64,000 bases of DNA from Mytilus trossulus (GCF_036588685.1 NW_026963295.1:124001-188000), one strand, 5' to 3'. Shown: positions 1 through 11,110, counted from the stretch's first letter. Made by a program: numbers and translations. The notes: a model not told the origin generated them from the sequence alone.

Positions 1-174
1 TCAAGACTAAATTTTTCTGATCACACAACTACAGATAAGACTATTGCGACTCCTAATGACCTCAATGACTCATCCTAATGACCACTGTCCTCTCAGTGTA
101 TTGTTATCTGCAACGTTACATTGTCGTGAATCGTGATCTCTGATTCGTATATAATTATTTCGTAAAGTTTACAT
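1..174. other. Left edge, no feature seen
   Basis: Non-coding sequence at the window edge. It may be the continuation of the BEL/Pao relic on its right, but I could read no coding frame in it. Confidence 0.5.
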
Positions 175-1040
175 GCAACTACAGCACCGTAATTCTAGTA
201 TGGAAAATGTTGTCTCTTTTAATGACGCTAAGCGTGATTTCCCCATAAAAAGTTAACAGTTCACTTTTTCATTAGTGTCGACGAGACGTAAGTAAGCGCA
301 TGCTTCATATCCAATTTCGGAACCATCGCTAAATATATAAGGTTGAGCATCACATATATCTTTCATGTTTTTGTCTTGAAGCATATAGGTAATGATATAT
401 TTTCAGTTTCTGGCAGAGTCGACTTCAATTTTATCCTATCTTCTTCTTTTTCCTTTGCTATAGAATCATCCCATTCAAATTTAATTGATTCTTTAATGAG
501 ACATGTAAGATCTTGTACTTTTAGCTTCCCTTTTAAAATGATCTGCGCAATGAGTCCCTGTGGGTCAAATATCAAACTAATTGTAGAAGTTATTTCGCGT
601 CTTGTCAGCGGCTTCTCCTCGAGTTTAACTTTATATTTGATGGCATCATCATTTACAAGTAACTCACCGTTGTTAATAGCTGTCTTTTTCAATGCGTATG
701 CGGCATAACAGGGCGATGATGTTGTACCAACCAGATGGACCTGCATCTGGTAACATTTTGGCTGTTTTAAGTTTCCATTTGACCACCATAAAAATCGTAA
801 AACACCACAGCAATCGTCCTTCAAGCGGACTTGATGATACATAGCCTCGATTTCAACAGCTAATGCAATGTGGTCTTGTCAAAATCTCATATGAACTTGT
901 ACAAAACTGTTCACAATGTCTTGACTTTAAAGTAATCGGCTATTTAACGAAATATCTTTAAATTTGGCTGCGCAGTCGAAGATTCCGGGTTTATGGTAAT
1001 TTGAAACAGGGTGATGCGGAAGGTACCATATGTCAATTGA
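175..1040 (-). pseudogene. BEL/Pao LTR retrotransposon pol relic (RT to RNase H region)
   Basis: Minus-strand remains of a BEL/Pao polymerase. Near 1010-1035 the frame reads WYLPHHPV, then FDCAAKFKD, both hallmarks of the Pao reverse transcriptase. From 842 down to 363 one frame of 159 codons is open and contains LRFLWW, YQMQVHLVGTTSSPCYAAYA and LTRREITSTISLIFDPQG, which match the order seen in Pao RT. After stops and a frame change, SDGSEIGYEACAYLR (about 345-295) and RLASLKETTFSILELR (about 235-180) match the start of the RNase H part. Several stops and frame changes show it is dead. Compared with intact elements the RT core is shortened: a large piece between the LRFLWW and YQM motifs is missing. 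It is the 3' half of the same copy as 8035-8460. It is host genome repeat, not an active virus. Confidence 0.8.
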
Positions 1041-1084
1041 CGCATAACTTACACCAATAACTTATTTTGCATATCCCTCTTGTA

Positions 1085-1465
1085 GACTAAACGCGCGTCT
1101 GACGCATACTAAATTACGTCCTGGTATCTATGGTGAGTTTATTTACAACCACTGGGTCGCTGAAAATGCTAGTGGAGATGTATTTCCCCGACGGTATCAC
1201 AAGCCCAGTAGTCAGCACTTTTTTTTGTGTGCTGACATGAATTGTCATTGATATTGTTATATTTATAAATTTACTGTTTACAATTTTTTTAAATACTAAG
1301 GCTTTTCTTATTCAGGCATAGACTACCTTAGCTGTATTTGGCAAAACTTTTAGGAATTTTGGTCCTCAATGCTCCTCAAATTCGTACTTTATTTGGCCTT
1401 TTTAACTTTTTTGGATTTGAGCGTCACTGATGAGTCTTTTGTAGACGAAACGCGCGTCTGGCGTA
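1085..1465 (+). repeat. Dispersed repeat family C (GACGAAACGCGCGTCTGG)
   Basis: Two head-to-tail partial copies of a dispersed repeat whose hallmark is GTAGACGAAACGCGCGTCTG followed by a TA-rich end. Other copies or fragments lie near 13655, 24765, 45190, 45900, 47815 and 49855. The second copy is cut at 1465 by the large inverted-repeat element; its other side resumes at 7958. Confidence 0.75.
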
Positions 1466-1487
1466 CAGATGGGTGCACTCCTAACCT

Positions 1488-1890
1488 GTACAGCAAGTTA
1501 ACTTGATAACCAGTCATTTGGACTGGTCAAAGTTAACCTGTGACCGAATATAGGACTGCTCTGACCAGTCCTAGGACCAAAATTTAGTTAACTTGAAAAG
1601 CGGACTTGGTCCTAGGACTGTTTTTATGTCTGCCAAAAAGTTAACTTGGAAACAGGTCCGCTATTGATATAAGTTAACTTCGAACCGGTCCTGTCATAAG
1701 TTAACATAAGTTAACTTCGGAACCAGTCCTGTCATAAAGTTAACATATTAAGTTAACTTGGAAACCGGTCCTGCCACAAAGTTAACTTCTGCTTGGACAA
1801 ATCCGATCAAAATCAGACCTGTTCCCAAGTTAACTTTTGACTGGTCTGCTCAACACTAAGTTAACTTGTAACCAGGACCGCTCTTCTTTG
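1488..1890. repeat. Left subterminal array of AAGTTAACTT palindromes
   Basis: About a dozen copies of AGTTAAC or AAGTTAACTT (a perfect palindrome around GTTAAC) occur here. They alternate with blocks such as ACCGGTCCTG, GACTGGTC and GACCAGTCCTAGGACC, which are themselves partly palindromic. The same motif recurs at the right end of the element (about 7855-7930). An iterated binding site for a transposase or host protein is a reasonable inference. Confidence 0.8.
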
Positions 1891-2159
1891 ATATAAAAAA
1901 AAAATGTAATATCTTTCTTTCGTAGTATAACCATCGAAAATAAAGTAATTTGAAAATTAATACTTCCGTTTTATGAACAGGATTAAATACAAATATTTGA
2001 AAATAAGTACGCACAGAACGTAACACAAATTTATCTGTGATCTGACAATCTATCTATTATAAAAACGATCTCGGTTACAATGATAACAGGCACTGAATAT
2101 ATATATATATGCAGCCACAATCAGCAATAGTTAAATTCATTTAAATAATGACTACACAT

Positions 2160-5100
2160 TTTTGTTCGCCTAAATTAAGGGTGCCAGCATGTACTCTTTT
2201 TACTCAAAATACTGATACGTAACAAAATTTCAGTAGTTTTGATGTCTCCAGTTGACTTGTACAACAAAATTATTTGACCGCATCCACCAAAACTGACCAT
2301 ATATGCACTTTAATTTGTAAATCTATATACCCGCATAGTAAATCAGCCATATGTTTTATGTCAGGATTCAATGTATAATACAATCATGACAATGGACAGC
2401 AAAATTGCAATATAATAACAAAAAAATTTGGTTCGCATAAATTTAGGATACCAGCATGTCCTCATTTTATTCAAAATATTGATACGTAACAAAATTTCAG
2501 TAGTTTTGATACCTCCAGCTGACTTGTACAACAAAATTATTTGACCACATTACCAAAACTGACCATATGTGAACTTCAAATTGTAAATCTATATACCAGC
2601 ATAGTAAATAAGCCTTATTTTTAATGTCAGGATTCAATGTATAATACAATCATGACAATGGACAGCAATATTGCAATATAATAACAACAAATTTTTGTTC
2701 GCCTAAATTAAGGGTGCCAGCATGTCCTCTTTTTACTTAAAATACTGATACGTAACAAAATTTCAGTAGTTTTGATGCCTCCAGTTGTCTTGTACAACAA
2801 AATTATTTGACCGCATCCACCAAAACTGACCATATATGCACTTTAATCTGTAAATCTATATACCCGCATAGTAAATCAGCCATATTTTTTATGTCAGGAT
2901 TCAATGTATAATACAATCATGAAAATGGACAGAAAAATTGCAATATAATAACAAAACATTTTGGTTCGCATAAATTTAGGATACCAGCATGTCCTCATTT
3001 TATTCAAAATATTGATACGTAACAAAATTTCAGTAGTTTCGATACCTCCAGCTGACTTGTACAACAAAATTATTTGACCGCATCACCAAAACTGACCATA
3101 TGTGAACTTTAAATTGTCAATCTATATATACCAGCATAGTAAATCAGCCTTATTTTTAATGTCAGGATTCAATGTTTAATACAATCATGACAATGGACAG
3201 CAATATTGCAATATAACAACAACAAATTTTTGTTCGCCTAAATTAAGGGTGCCAGCATGTCCTCTTTTTACTTAAAATACTGATACGTAACAAAATTTCA
3301 GTAGTTTTGATGCCTCAAGTTGACTTGTACAACAAAATTATTTGACCGCATCCACCAAAACTGACCATATGTGCACTTTAATTTGTAAATCTATTTACAC
3401 CCTGATGTACCTGCATATTATTAATAGCCATATTTTTTATGTCAGGAATCAATGTATAATATAATCATGACAATGGACAGCAATATTGCAATTTAATAAA
3501 AACAAATTTTTGTTCACCTAAATTAAGGGTGCCAGCATGTCCTCTTTTTACTCAAAATACTGATACGTAACAAAATTTCAGTAGTTTTGATGCCTCCAGC
3601 TGACTTGTACAACAAAATTATTTGACCGCATCTACATGTACCAAAACTTACCATATATGCACTTTAATTTGTAAATCTATATACCCACATAGTAAATCAG
3701 CCATATTTTTTATGTCAGGATTTAATGTATAATACAGTCATGACAATGGACAGCAATATTGCAATATAATAACAAAGAATTTTTGTTCTCATAAATTTAG
3801 GATAACAGCATGTTCTCATTTTATTCAAAATATTGATACGTAACAAAATTTCAGTAGTTTTGATACCTCCAGTTGACTTGTACAACAAAATTATTTGACC
3901 GCATCAAACAAAACTGACCATATGTGCACTTTAATTTGTAAATCTATATACCCGCATAGTAAATCAGCCATATTTTTTATGTCAGGATTCAATGTATAAT
4001 ACAATCATGACAATGGACAGCAAAATTGCAATATAATAACAAAAAATTTAGGTTCACATATATTTAGGATACCAGCATGTCCTCATTTTATTCAAAATAT
4101 TGATACATAACAAAATTTCAGTAGTTTTGATACCTCCAGCTGACTTGTACAACAAAATTATTTGACCACATTACCAAAACTGACCATATGTGAACATCAA
4201 ATTGTAAATCTTTATACCGGCATAGTAAATCAGCCTTATTTTTAATGTCAGGATTCAATGTATAACACAATCATGACAATGGACAGCAATATTGAAATAT
4301 AATAACAACAAATTTTTGTTCGCCTAAATTAAGGGTGCCAGCATGTCCTCTTTTTACTTAAAATACTGATACGTAACAAAATTTCAGTAGTTTTGATGCT
4401 TCCAGTTGACTTGTACAACAAAATTATTTGACCGCATCCACCAAAACTGACCATATACATGATATATGCACTTTAATCTGTAAATCTATATACCCGCAGA
4501 GAATGTTAAATTAATGTATGCCTTTTTGTGCTTCTTTGTTACATTTGTTGTTTATGTAGAGATATTAAGATGATAACTCAATATTGACTGTTGTACCCCT
4601 ATTTTTGACATTTTTACTCTTTGAGTATGTTTGTTTTGTTCATGCATCGTTGACAATTTAATGGAATTTGATGCGACTGTCATATAAGTGAGAGGTTTAG
4701 CTAGCTATAAAACCAGGTTCAATCCACCATTTTCTACATTAGAAAATGCCTGTACCAAGTCAGGAATATGACAGTTGTTATCCATTTGTTTGATGTGTTT
4801 GGACTTTTGATTTTGCCTTTTGATTTTTGATTTTCCTTTTTGAATTTTCCTCGGAGTTCGGTATTTTTGTGTTTTTACTTTATAGTAAATCAGCCATATT
4901 TTTTATGTCAGGATTCAATGTATAATACAATCATGAAAATGGACAGCAAAATTGCAATATAATAACAAAACATTTTGGTTCGCATAAATTTAAGATACCA
5001 GCATGTCTCATTTTATTCAAAATATTGATACGTAACAAAATTTCAGTAGTTTTGATACCTCCAGCTGACTTGTACAACAAAATTATTTGACCGCATTACC

Positions 5101-5400
5101 AAAACTGACCATATGTGCACTTTAATTTGTAAATCTATTTACACCCTGATGTACCTGCATATTATTAATCAGCCATATTTTTTATGTCAGGAATCAATGT
5201 ATAATATAATCATGACAATGGACAGCAATATTGCAATTTAATAAAAACAATTTTTTGTTCGCATAAATTTAGGATACCAGCGTGTCCTCCTTTTATTGAA
5301 AATATTGATGCGTAACAAAATTTCAGTAGTTTTAATACCTCATGCTGACTTGGAAAACAAAACTATTTGACCAAAACTGATCATATGTGCACTTTAATTT
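2160..5400 (+). repeat. Satellite-like tandem array, ~268 bp unit
   Basis: About eleven tandem units begin near 2160, 2430, 2695, 2965, 3228, 3508, 3780, 4048, 4315, 4976 and 5255. Two unit types can be told apart: one has GCCTAAATTAAGGGTGCC, the other GCATAAATTTAGGATACC. They run in the order A B A B A A B B A B B, so a two-unit (~535 bp) higher-order repeat is partly kept. Each unit contains TTTCAGTAGTTTTGAT and ATGTCAGGATTCAATG. The 4315 unit is split by another repeat at about 4499-4882. No open frame is conserved between units. Confidence 0.9.
4499..4882 (+). repeat. Dispersed repeat family D inserted in the satellite
   Basis: This stretch breaks one satellite unit. The unit reads TATACCCGCA before the insertion and TAGTAAATCAGCC after it. 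The insert carries the family D hallmarks CTAGCTATAAAACCAGGTT, GAAAATGCCTGTACCAAGTC and GATTTTGCC. Other copies lie near 23270, 34215, 35090, 38140 (minus), 40245 (minus), 43115 (minus), 47590 and 61770. Confidence 0.75.
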
Positions 5401-5427
5401 GCAAATCTATATACACCCTTATGAAAC

Positions 5428-6595
5428 TGAATTGTTTGCCGCAAACTTGCAGCAGACTTGCTGCAAGCTTGCGGCAAACAAAAAGTTTGCAGGAACACAG
5501 AAAAAATTGTTTGCAGATGTTTGCTGCTAGCTGCAAACTTCCGGCAAACATTGCTGCAAGCTTGCAGCAAGTTTGCAGAAACATCAATGTTTGCCATAAG
5601 ATTGCCAGAAAGTTAAAAATAAGAAAGAATGTTTGCCGCAAGATTGCAGAAAACTTTGATCATTCAATATGTTTGCCGCAAGATTGCAGAAAACTTTGAC
5701 CATTCTATATGTTTGCCAGAACATTGCAGGAATTACACAATATTGACTGGGCATGCCTAGTTGGCACTTCCTGGATGCTAACAATTTGTAATTGTGGCTA
5801 GGTCATGTTGGTTGTGTTTGGAAATGCATTTCACATATAAGAGATCAAGGAAGCATTTTGGTTCAATAATATGGGATAATCAGTATATGTAACTGTGTAA
5901 GTACAAATGATTCATGAAACTGCATGTTTTGATAAAATAATTAATGTTATCATCATACATAATTAAGTAAGCAACTATATATACATGTATGTGTGATTGA
6001 AAAACTTACATTAAGCTATTATATGTTTGAATTTGTTACTGATGTACTGCACCATCAGGATTATGTTTATTAAGATTAAGTTAAATTCTGTATTGCAGTT
6101 ATACCTAGCTTTATACTCAATACATCTTGAGATTTTACCTTTTTCAGTTTTTAATACAGGTATATTATGTCATTTGAGAATGACTCCTGTCCCTTTTTCA
6201 AAACTCAAATGCATGTATGTATTTCCTCACATCTCATGAGTTTGCAAGAATTCTTTCAATGATTGTAAAAAGACAGGAATTGACTTTTTTAAAATGTTAC
6301 TGTGTAATTTGAAAGAGAATAAATTGAATGTGTCTACACACAGGACATTGGTATATGTGTAGTTCCTGCAAGTTTGCCGCAAGCTTGCCACAAAAATTTG
6401 CCGCAAGCTTGCAGCAAACAATTGCCGCAAGGTTGCGGCAAATCTAATTTGCATAATTGTGTTTGCCGCAAGCTTGCCGCAAACTTCATTTGCATGGTAA
6501 AATGGTTGCGGCAAGTTTGCAGCAAACGTTTGCTGCAAGCTTGCGGCAATGTTTGCTGCAAACTTGCGGCAAATGTTTGCCGCAGGGCTTATTTT
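5428..6595. mobile_element. Nested ~1.17 kb unit bounded by inverted AAGCTT-palindrome arrays
   Basis: Two arrays of TTTGCCGCAAGCTTGC-type repeats (about 5428-5720 and 6365-6595) face each other. The perfect form GCCGCAAGCTTGCGGC is a 16 bp palindrome. At the inner edges TGCAGGAATTACACA (near 5735) is matched by its near reverse complement TGTGTAGTTCCTGCA (near 6355), so the two sides form a long inverted repeat. The architecture resembles the 15082 and 26188 elements. The exact outer ends and a target duplication could not be fixed. Open frames across the arrays are translations of the repeat. Confidence 0.55.
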
Positions 6596-7558
6596 TCGGT
6601 AAGGGCACGCATACCATTGTACCAAGCGCCTTAATGTCTTCTCCTGGTGCTCCTGTTCACATTTTAGTAGGACCGTAAATGTACACGTAATCAATAATAT
6701 CTGATAACTATTAATGCAAAAAAATATTCTGAATAAATTGAGAATATCAGAATTTCATCTCTTTATTCATAATAACAGTCACATCAGATATAGAGTTCAT
6801 GATGGTGTACGTGAAAAACAAAACTATTATGCCACATCATCAAAGTACCAACACTGACATGTCTGAATTCATTTGTACTATTTACAATGATTTAATAAAA
6901 AAGTATACGAGGTTCTCTTCTTGGAATCTATTATGTCGGTTGATTGATTTTGTTTATATTTAAACGTCAAGTGGCAACTATTTCATAAAAGTGCGCATTG
7001 AGTATAATTTTAGGACGTCCCATATAAACATCGGCAATGACAAATCTCTCGATAAATCTGACGAATTCGACGAGATTGTTGATAGTTTTACCACACCGTA
7101 TGCTTACGGACACTGTACAATTTCTGTTAGAATATTCTGCGGGAAATAGAATAGTAAATCCAATGCAAACAAGTTGAATATCAACGAAATATCCATGCAA
7201 GTATAAATTTATGCATAAAGTAAAATTTAGGAAGGGACAGGTAAACAACGGGGAACGAAGTAACGTAGACAATGTTGCCGATATCCCGTGATATAAGAAT
7301 ATTGTTCCGATGCGTTGGATAACCTTTCTATCCGCCTTCTAATACAAAAAAACTCTGTGTGATCGTATAGCCATTTTTTATTTATATAAAAATACATGTT
7401 TATCAAATAAAAGAGAGCATTTGTATAATGTCTTATAGAGTCTAGCGAGTAAATAATAAATGATATCAGTTCTGTGGAAAAAACAATGCGAATGTTGTTT
7501 ACATATTTTAATGAAAGCTCAAGTCTGATATGAAAACTCTTATAACGATAATCTGTCA
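6596..7558. other. Interior of the 6.49 kb element, no gene seen
   Basis: AT-rich interior sequence between the palindrome arrays. Short open frames on the minus strand show no domain, signal peptide or splice context. Confidence 0.5.
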
Positions 7559-7840
7559 TAAGCAGACCTGTCCTCAGGTCTGGTCAATAGCAGACTTGTC
7601 CACAGGTCTGGTCAAAAGCAGACCTGTCCTCAGGTCTGGTCAGGAGCAGACCTGTCCACAGGTCTGGTCTGAGGCAGACCTGTCTTCAGGACTGGTCAAA
7701 AGCAGACTTGTCCACAGGTCTGGTCTGGGGCAGACCTGTCCTCAGGACTGGTCAAAAGCAGACTTGGCCACAGGTCTGGTCTGGAGCAGACTTGTCGATA
7801 GGTCTGCAGCAGTCCTAAAAAAGCAGACCGTAGGTCTGGT
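7559..7840. repeat. Minisatellite of CAGACCTG...CAGGTCTG palindromes
   Basis: Roughly ten copies of a ~26 bp unit. Many hold a near-perfect inverted repeat such as CAGACCTGTCCACAGGTCTG, followed by GTCA or GTCTG spacers. A 109-codon plus-strand frame runs through it only because the repeat lacks stops. It forms the inner part of the right subterminal region of the 6.49 kb element; AAGTTAACTT palindromes follow at 7855-7930. Confidence 0.85.
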
Positions 7841-7957
7841 CCACCAACAACGAAGTTAACTTGCTTGACTGCTTAAAAATTCTCAAGTTAACTTAGAAAG
7901 CAGTCAACAAGTTAACTCTAAGTTAACTTTTGTCAAGGTTAGGACCGCACCCATCTG

Positions 7958-8005
7958 TATACTAAATTTAGTCCTGGTATCTATGGTGAGTTTATTTGCA
8001 TATAA
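7958..8005 (+). repeat. Right flank of the interrupted family C repeat
   Basis: TACTAAATTTAGTCCTGG and TATCTATGGTGAGTTTATTT continue the family C copy that stops at 1465. They match the intact stretch at about 1105-1145. Confidence 0.7.
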
Positions 8006-8034
8006 TTACTTACCGTTGCTGTATTCATCTCATA

Positions 8035-8460
8035 CAGCTTATGATTAAGTGAATTTTGCGGTTTAATTGGTTCAATCGAGGGTGTGCTAACCGCAAATTT
8101 TTTTGCAGTTTTACAATTTCATCCCGCCACGGTAATCCGAGTTTGTAGTTTCCATTTTATAGACTATTGTTGACTCCAATACTTTAAAGGCGCGTTTGTC
8201 CTTCAAAGACATATATATTTTATCCGTGCTAGGCTGATCGAGAAAATAAGTTGTTCAAAGCCGATCTGCTGCTGCAAAATTACAGTATCTGCGTTCTCAA
8301 AAGTGTTTTGTATCAAGCGCTCGTCATATAACGTTTTATCCGCTCCATCATCAAACAAGGCGTAAGTTTGTTAAGTTTTCCGGTTTAACCTCGACATTGC
8401 TCGACGGTTATAATTCAAAGAATTCTAAAAAAAACATTATCAGCGGTTGAACAATTGCTG
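8035..8460 (-). pseudogene. BEL/Pao relic, protease and start of RT region
   Basis: Minus-strand remains of the 5' part of the BEL/Pao copy whose 3' half is at 175-1040. Motifs in order are VFFRIL (about 8430), TYALFDDGADKTLYDERL (about 8370-8315), which resembles the retropepsin-like domain of BEL/Pao Gag-Pol where ALLDxGS is usual, and LPWRDEIVKLQKNLRLAHPR (about 8165-8100), which resembles the entry to the Pao RT. Frame changes separate the motifs. The aspartate of the protease motif is kept but the following Gly-Ser/Thr is Gly-Ala. Coding similarity stops near 8035, where the inserted repeats begin. Confidence 0.72.
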
Positions 8461-8963
8461 TTTACTTTGGTAGTCGTGCGATCTGTGTTGTTATTTTTAT
8501 CCCAACTATTCTTTAAAATGTGATGGTTAGATCTACAGTTTTCTACAGTCATACATTTTAGCTTTTCTACAGTCCCTTGAAAAATGTTTACCCTTAAAAA
8601 ATTAAACCATAGCTAAGCAGTTCTAACAAAATAAACTCCAGTTTATTTCATAAAACTGAATTTTACTCATATTTCTAAATTTTTACACATGTAACATGTA
8701 CCATGACAATAAATACCTTTACGACTTTTTTGTTGTAGCCTTGCTTACATGCATATTGTTACGTGTGTCTTTAATCTTTTCTACATGTATTTCAGTTTTC
8801 TCTTTCGAGATCTAGACTAAACATTGACGAAGCTAGGCAAGAATTTTTTTTATCAATAAAATTTGCTAAACCAGAAATATAGGTTCTCTACCAGTTTCAG
8901 TTATGGAATTTTGGAAGTGACTAGTGCCAACACATTTTTTAAGTTATCTCTTATATTCTACAG
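8461..8963. other. Non-coding stretch before the WSC exon
   Basis: AT-rich. I searched it for the missing first half of the WSC domain (a Y-x-G-C start) and did not find it. It is probably intron of the WSC/PAN gene. Confidence 0.5.
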
Positions 8964-9108
8964 GATTTGTATACTACTTGCTTTTGTGGAACCAGTGGAA
9001 CAGATTTTTACCGTTATTATCGTCAGAACAACGAATGTGATGTACAATGTACAGGTGATTCAACTCAATTTTGTGGAGGATTTCTGCTTTTATCGGTATA
9101 TGAAACAG
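8964..9108 (+). CDS. Exon: second half of WSC domain
   Basis: 145 bases, codon frame GAT TTG TAT from the first base. It contains CFCG, QNNECDVQC and QFCGG, with the terminal SVYETG. The donor is CAG|GTATTACT. One base is left over for the next exon, which makes the intron phase 1. Confidence 0.75.
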
Positions 9109-11110
9109 GTATTACTTGAAGAGCTTTAGATTTTCAAGTATTTTGGATTCGAACATCACTTTAGAGACATTGATTTTAGAAAGCGCATGCGGTGCAAACA
9201 AATTGGTACCGTAATAGTATTATACTGATCTATAAATAAACAACGTGTACCAGTTAATGTACATCCAGCTGTATGTTTGAAGAGGGTGTTAACGATCATT
9301 AAATGAAGTTTGAAAATCATGTTCAATATTTAAAAAAAAAACGAATAAAATATACTATATATCTTTGGCACAGATTGACGCCAGGCCCGAATAGACGTTC
9401 GTTCCTCAAATTGACGTCAAGATCTGACGTCACATTCTCATATCATTGGCCAAAATTTGACCGTCTAATCGGTGTCCAATGTGACGTCATATGTTTAAAA
9501 ACCCAGATCGATTATAGTCTTTTCTATTCGGTGTCTTATATCAATAAACAATAAATAAGTGCATGTATACATGAACACATTTAAGACTTTAATTGATTTT
9601 GTAACATTCGATAACGAAATAATAGACAAAATTTGTCTGTTTAATAGTTTTTTTTTATAAAAACTTAATTTAACTTAACAGTTTCATACCTTGCTGTTCG
9701 ATGTGAGCCAATGTGTTTAAGACAGTACCTTTACCTATAACAGTTTACTTTTATAAATTGTTACTTGTATGGAGATTTGTCTTATTTGCACTCATACCAC
9801 ATCTTCCGATATATACAGACTTTACATAGAGATCGTTACAACCCCAAAATAAATTACAGATGGATTTCTATCAGACTTAATTGATTGATCCTTATTGATA
9901 TCAGCTGTTTAGTTTTGTCTTTATTGAATTACGTTTATGTAGTTGTCTTTATACACTAATACTAGTAATGCTATAATAGATGTCTGAGAAGGAACAACAA
10001 AGATCAACTTAACCAAAATAAAAGGTTTAAAATCGATATATGACAAAAAGACTTCCATGTTAGTGTATGTCAATTGACATCTAGAGGGCATCATGCCGCC
10101 TAATACAATAGACAATATAAATATGTACAACCATTTGTTTTGAGCGTATTGTAAGTCAGACTCTGTATTTTTCAACACATGTATAAATGTAAATAAAAAG
10201 GGAATATTAAGCCTGTAAATACCGGAATCTGCAGGTCAGTGATAGTCGTTGGTAAATGTCTGTCTTATTCTATTTCAAAATTGTTTTGTCATAAAAATGG
10301 CCATTAGTTTTCTAGTTTAAATCTTTTTACATTTAAGATGTCGGTGTTTTATATTGCTGACACCACGGTATGGATTTTCCCCCCATCATTGTGGAAGGCC
10401 GTTTGGCTGCATATAATCGCTTTATAACCGCTTCATATTAACTCCAGTGGACAGATGTTCCTTTGGCAATCATATTTTGTTTTATAAAGTTATGACGTTT
10501 AAATGTCAATTTCATATATAATACTATAATATGGTATCGTATCAAAATTGACTTTTAAATTCAATGAAGTTTGATTGTAAATTCTATCTATCTGATTTAA
10601 GTTTACTTTATAATTGAACACCGACAATGATAATATGTTTTAAAAAACATCATGCAAATATTAGTCAGAAAAAAAAGTTTAAGAAGAAGGAATATAATGT
10701 TATAAATTATGTCATTTTTATTTGATGAAAACTACCTTTTTCTGTTGTCACAAAATCCTGCAAATCAATTTTTAAATACTTTCTTAAATTTAAATACAAA
10801 ACAAGTATGAGTGTAACGCCCCTGATTTTGAAATGACATTATTTTTATTTTAATAGGGTTTCATCCTCTAAACAGTGAAAATGTCTTCTACCAAGAATTT
10901 GCAAAGGACTATAAGTTGACAACAAAGACCAGCAGAGTAATAAGAAGAAGCAGTGTAACACACTGTGCAATTCATTGTTTATCCTCTATTTCCTGCCGTG
11001 CTTTCGAAATATGTATCGACACTGCAGAATGTAGTTTGATATTTGACTATGAAACACTGTGTGATGGTATCCAACATGGGGTTGGATACGCTATTTTTAT
11101 CTTGCAATAG
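8964..11110 (+). CDS. WSC + PAN/apple-like protein, 3' part of gene (2 exons)
   Basis: Two exons that join in frame: 8964-9108 and 10857-11110. The first follows the acceptor TTCTACAG and ends at an AG|GTATTA donor in phase 1. The second follows TTTAATAG and starts in phase 1. Exon one encodes the second half of a WSC domain: DLYTTCFCGTSG, then NNECDVQCTGDSTQFCGG and a VY near the end, which is the C-F-C-G...C...C-x-G...C-G-G pattern of the family. Exon two encodes an 84-residue PAN/apple-like segment with cysteines in THCAIHCLSSISCRAFEIC, ECSLIF and ETLCDG, and ends at TAG 11108-11110. WSC domains bind glycans and PAN modules bind protein or sugar, so an extracellular recognition role is likely. 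The first half of the WSC domain, the signal peptide and the promoter are not visible; they may lie left of the window. There is no transmembrane segment after the PAN part, so the product may be secreted or anchored N-terminally. Confidence 0.72.
9109..10856 (+). other. Intron of WSC/PAN gene
   Basis: Phase-1 intron of 1748 bases, mostly AT-rich unique-looking sequence. Two TGACGTCA palindromes (9425-9432 and 9482-9489) occur in it. They match the CRE core but may be chance. No gene seen. Confidence 0.65.
10857..11110 (+). CDS. Terminal exon: PAN/apple-like domain
   Basis: The exon starts two bases into a Gly codon and is open for 84 codons to TAG. Six cysteines fall at spacings like a short PAN/apple core, and the segment KTSRVIRRSSVTHCAIHC has the look of mussel PAN-containing proteins. 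There is no membrane anchor. Confidence 0.72.

Larger units (their letters stand above)
1466..7957. mobile_element. 6.49 kb TIR element with TA target duplication and palindromic arrays
   Basis: The left end starts CAGATGGGTGC then CTCCTAACC. The reverse complement of the right end starts CAGATGGGTGC then GTCCTAACC. These inverted ends are flanked by TA on both sides (1464-1465 and 7958-7959). Removing the element and one TA restores the dispersed repeat it interrupts: the left flank ends GTCTGGCGTA and the right flank continues TACTAAATTTAGTCCTGG, as in the uninterrupted copy near 1095-1125. Inside are subterminal AAGTTAACTT palindromes on both sides, a satellite array (2160-5400), two AAGCTT-centred palindrome arrays (5428-6595) and a CAGACCTG palindrome array (7559-7840). 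I found no transposase or other convincing coding sequence, so it is probably non-autonomous. The TA duplication fits Tc1/mariner-like transposition but does not prove it. Confidence 0.75.

Noticed and set aside
5367-5699. Cys/Leu-rich open frames on both strands (also 6227-6694)
   Set aside because: They are translations of the TTTGCCGCAAGCTTGC array; the repeated peptide words follow the DNA repeat and appear on both strands.
7530-7859. 109-codon frame with a repeating WS-x-ADLSTGLVKS-like peptide
   Set aside because: Peptide repeat is the minisatellite in one stop-free frame; no start context, domain or splice support.
1488-7930. CRISPR-like spaced palindromes
   Set aside because: Spacers are not unique or of constant length, and the genome is animal; arrays lie inside a transposable element.
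9425-9489. Two TGACGTCA sites as a cAMP-response enhancer
   Set aside because: Only two 8-mers in an intron; no further evidence.
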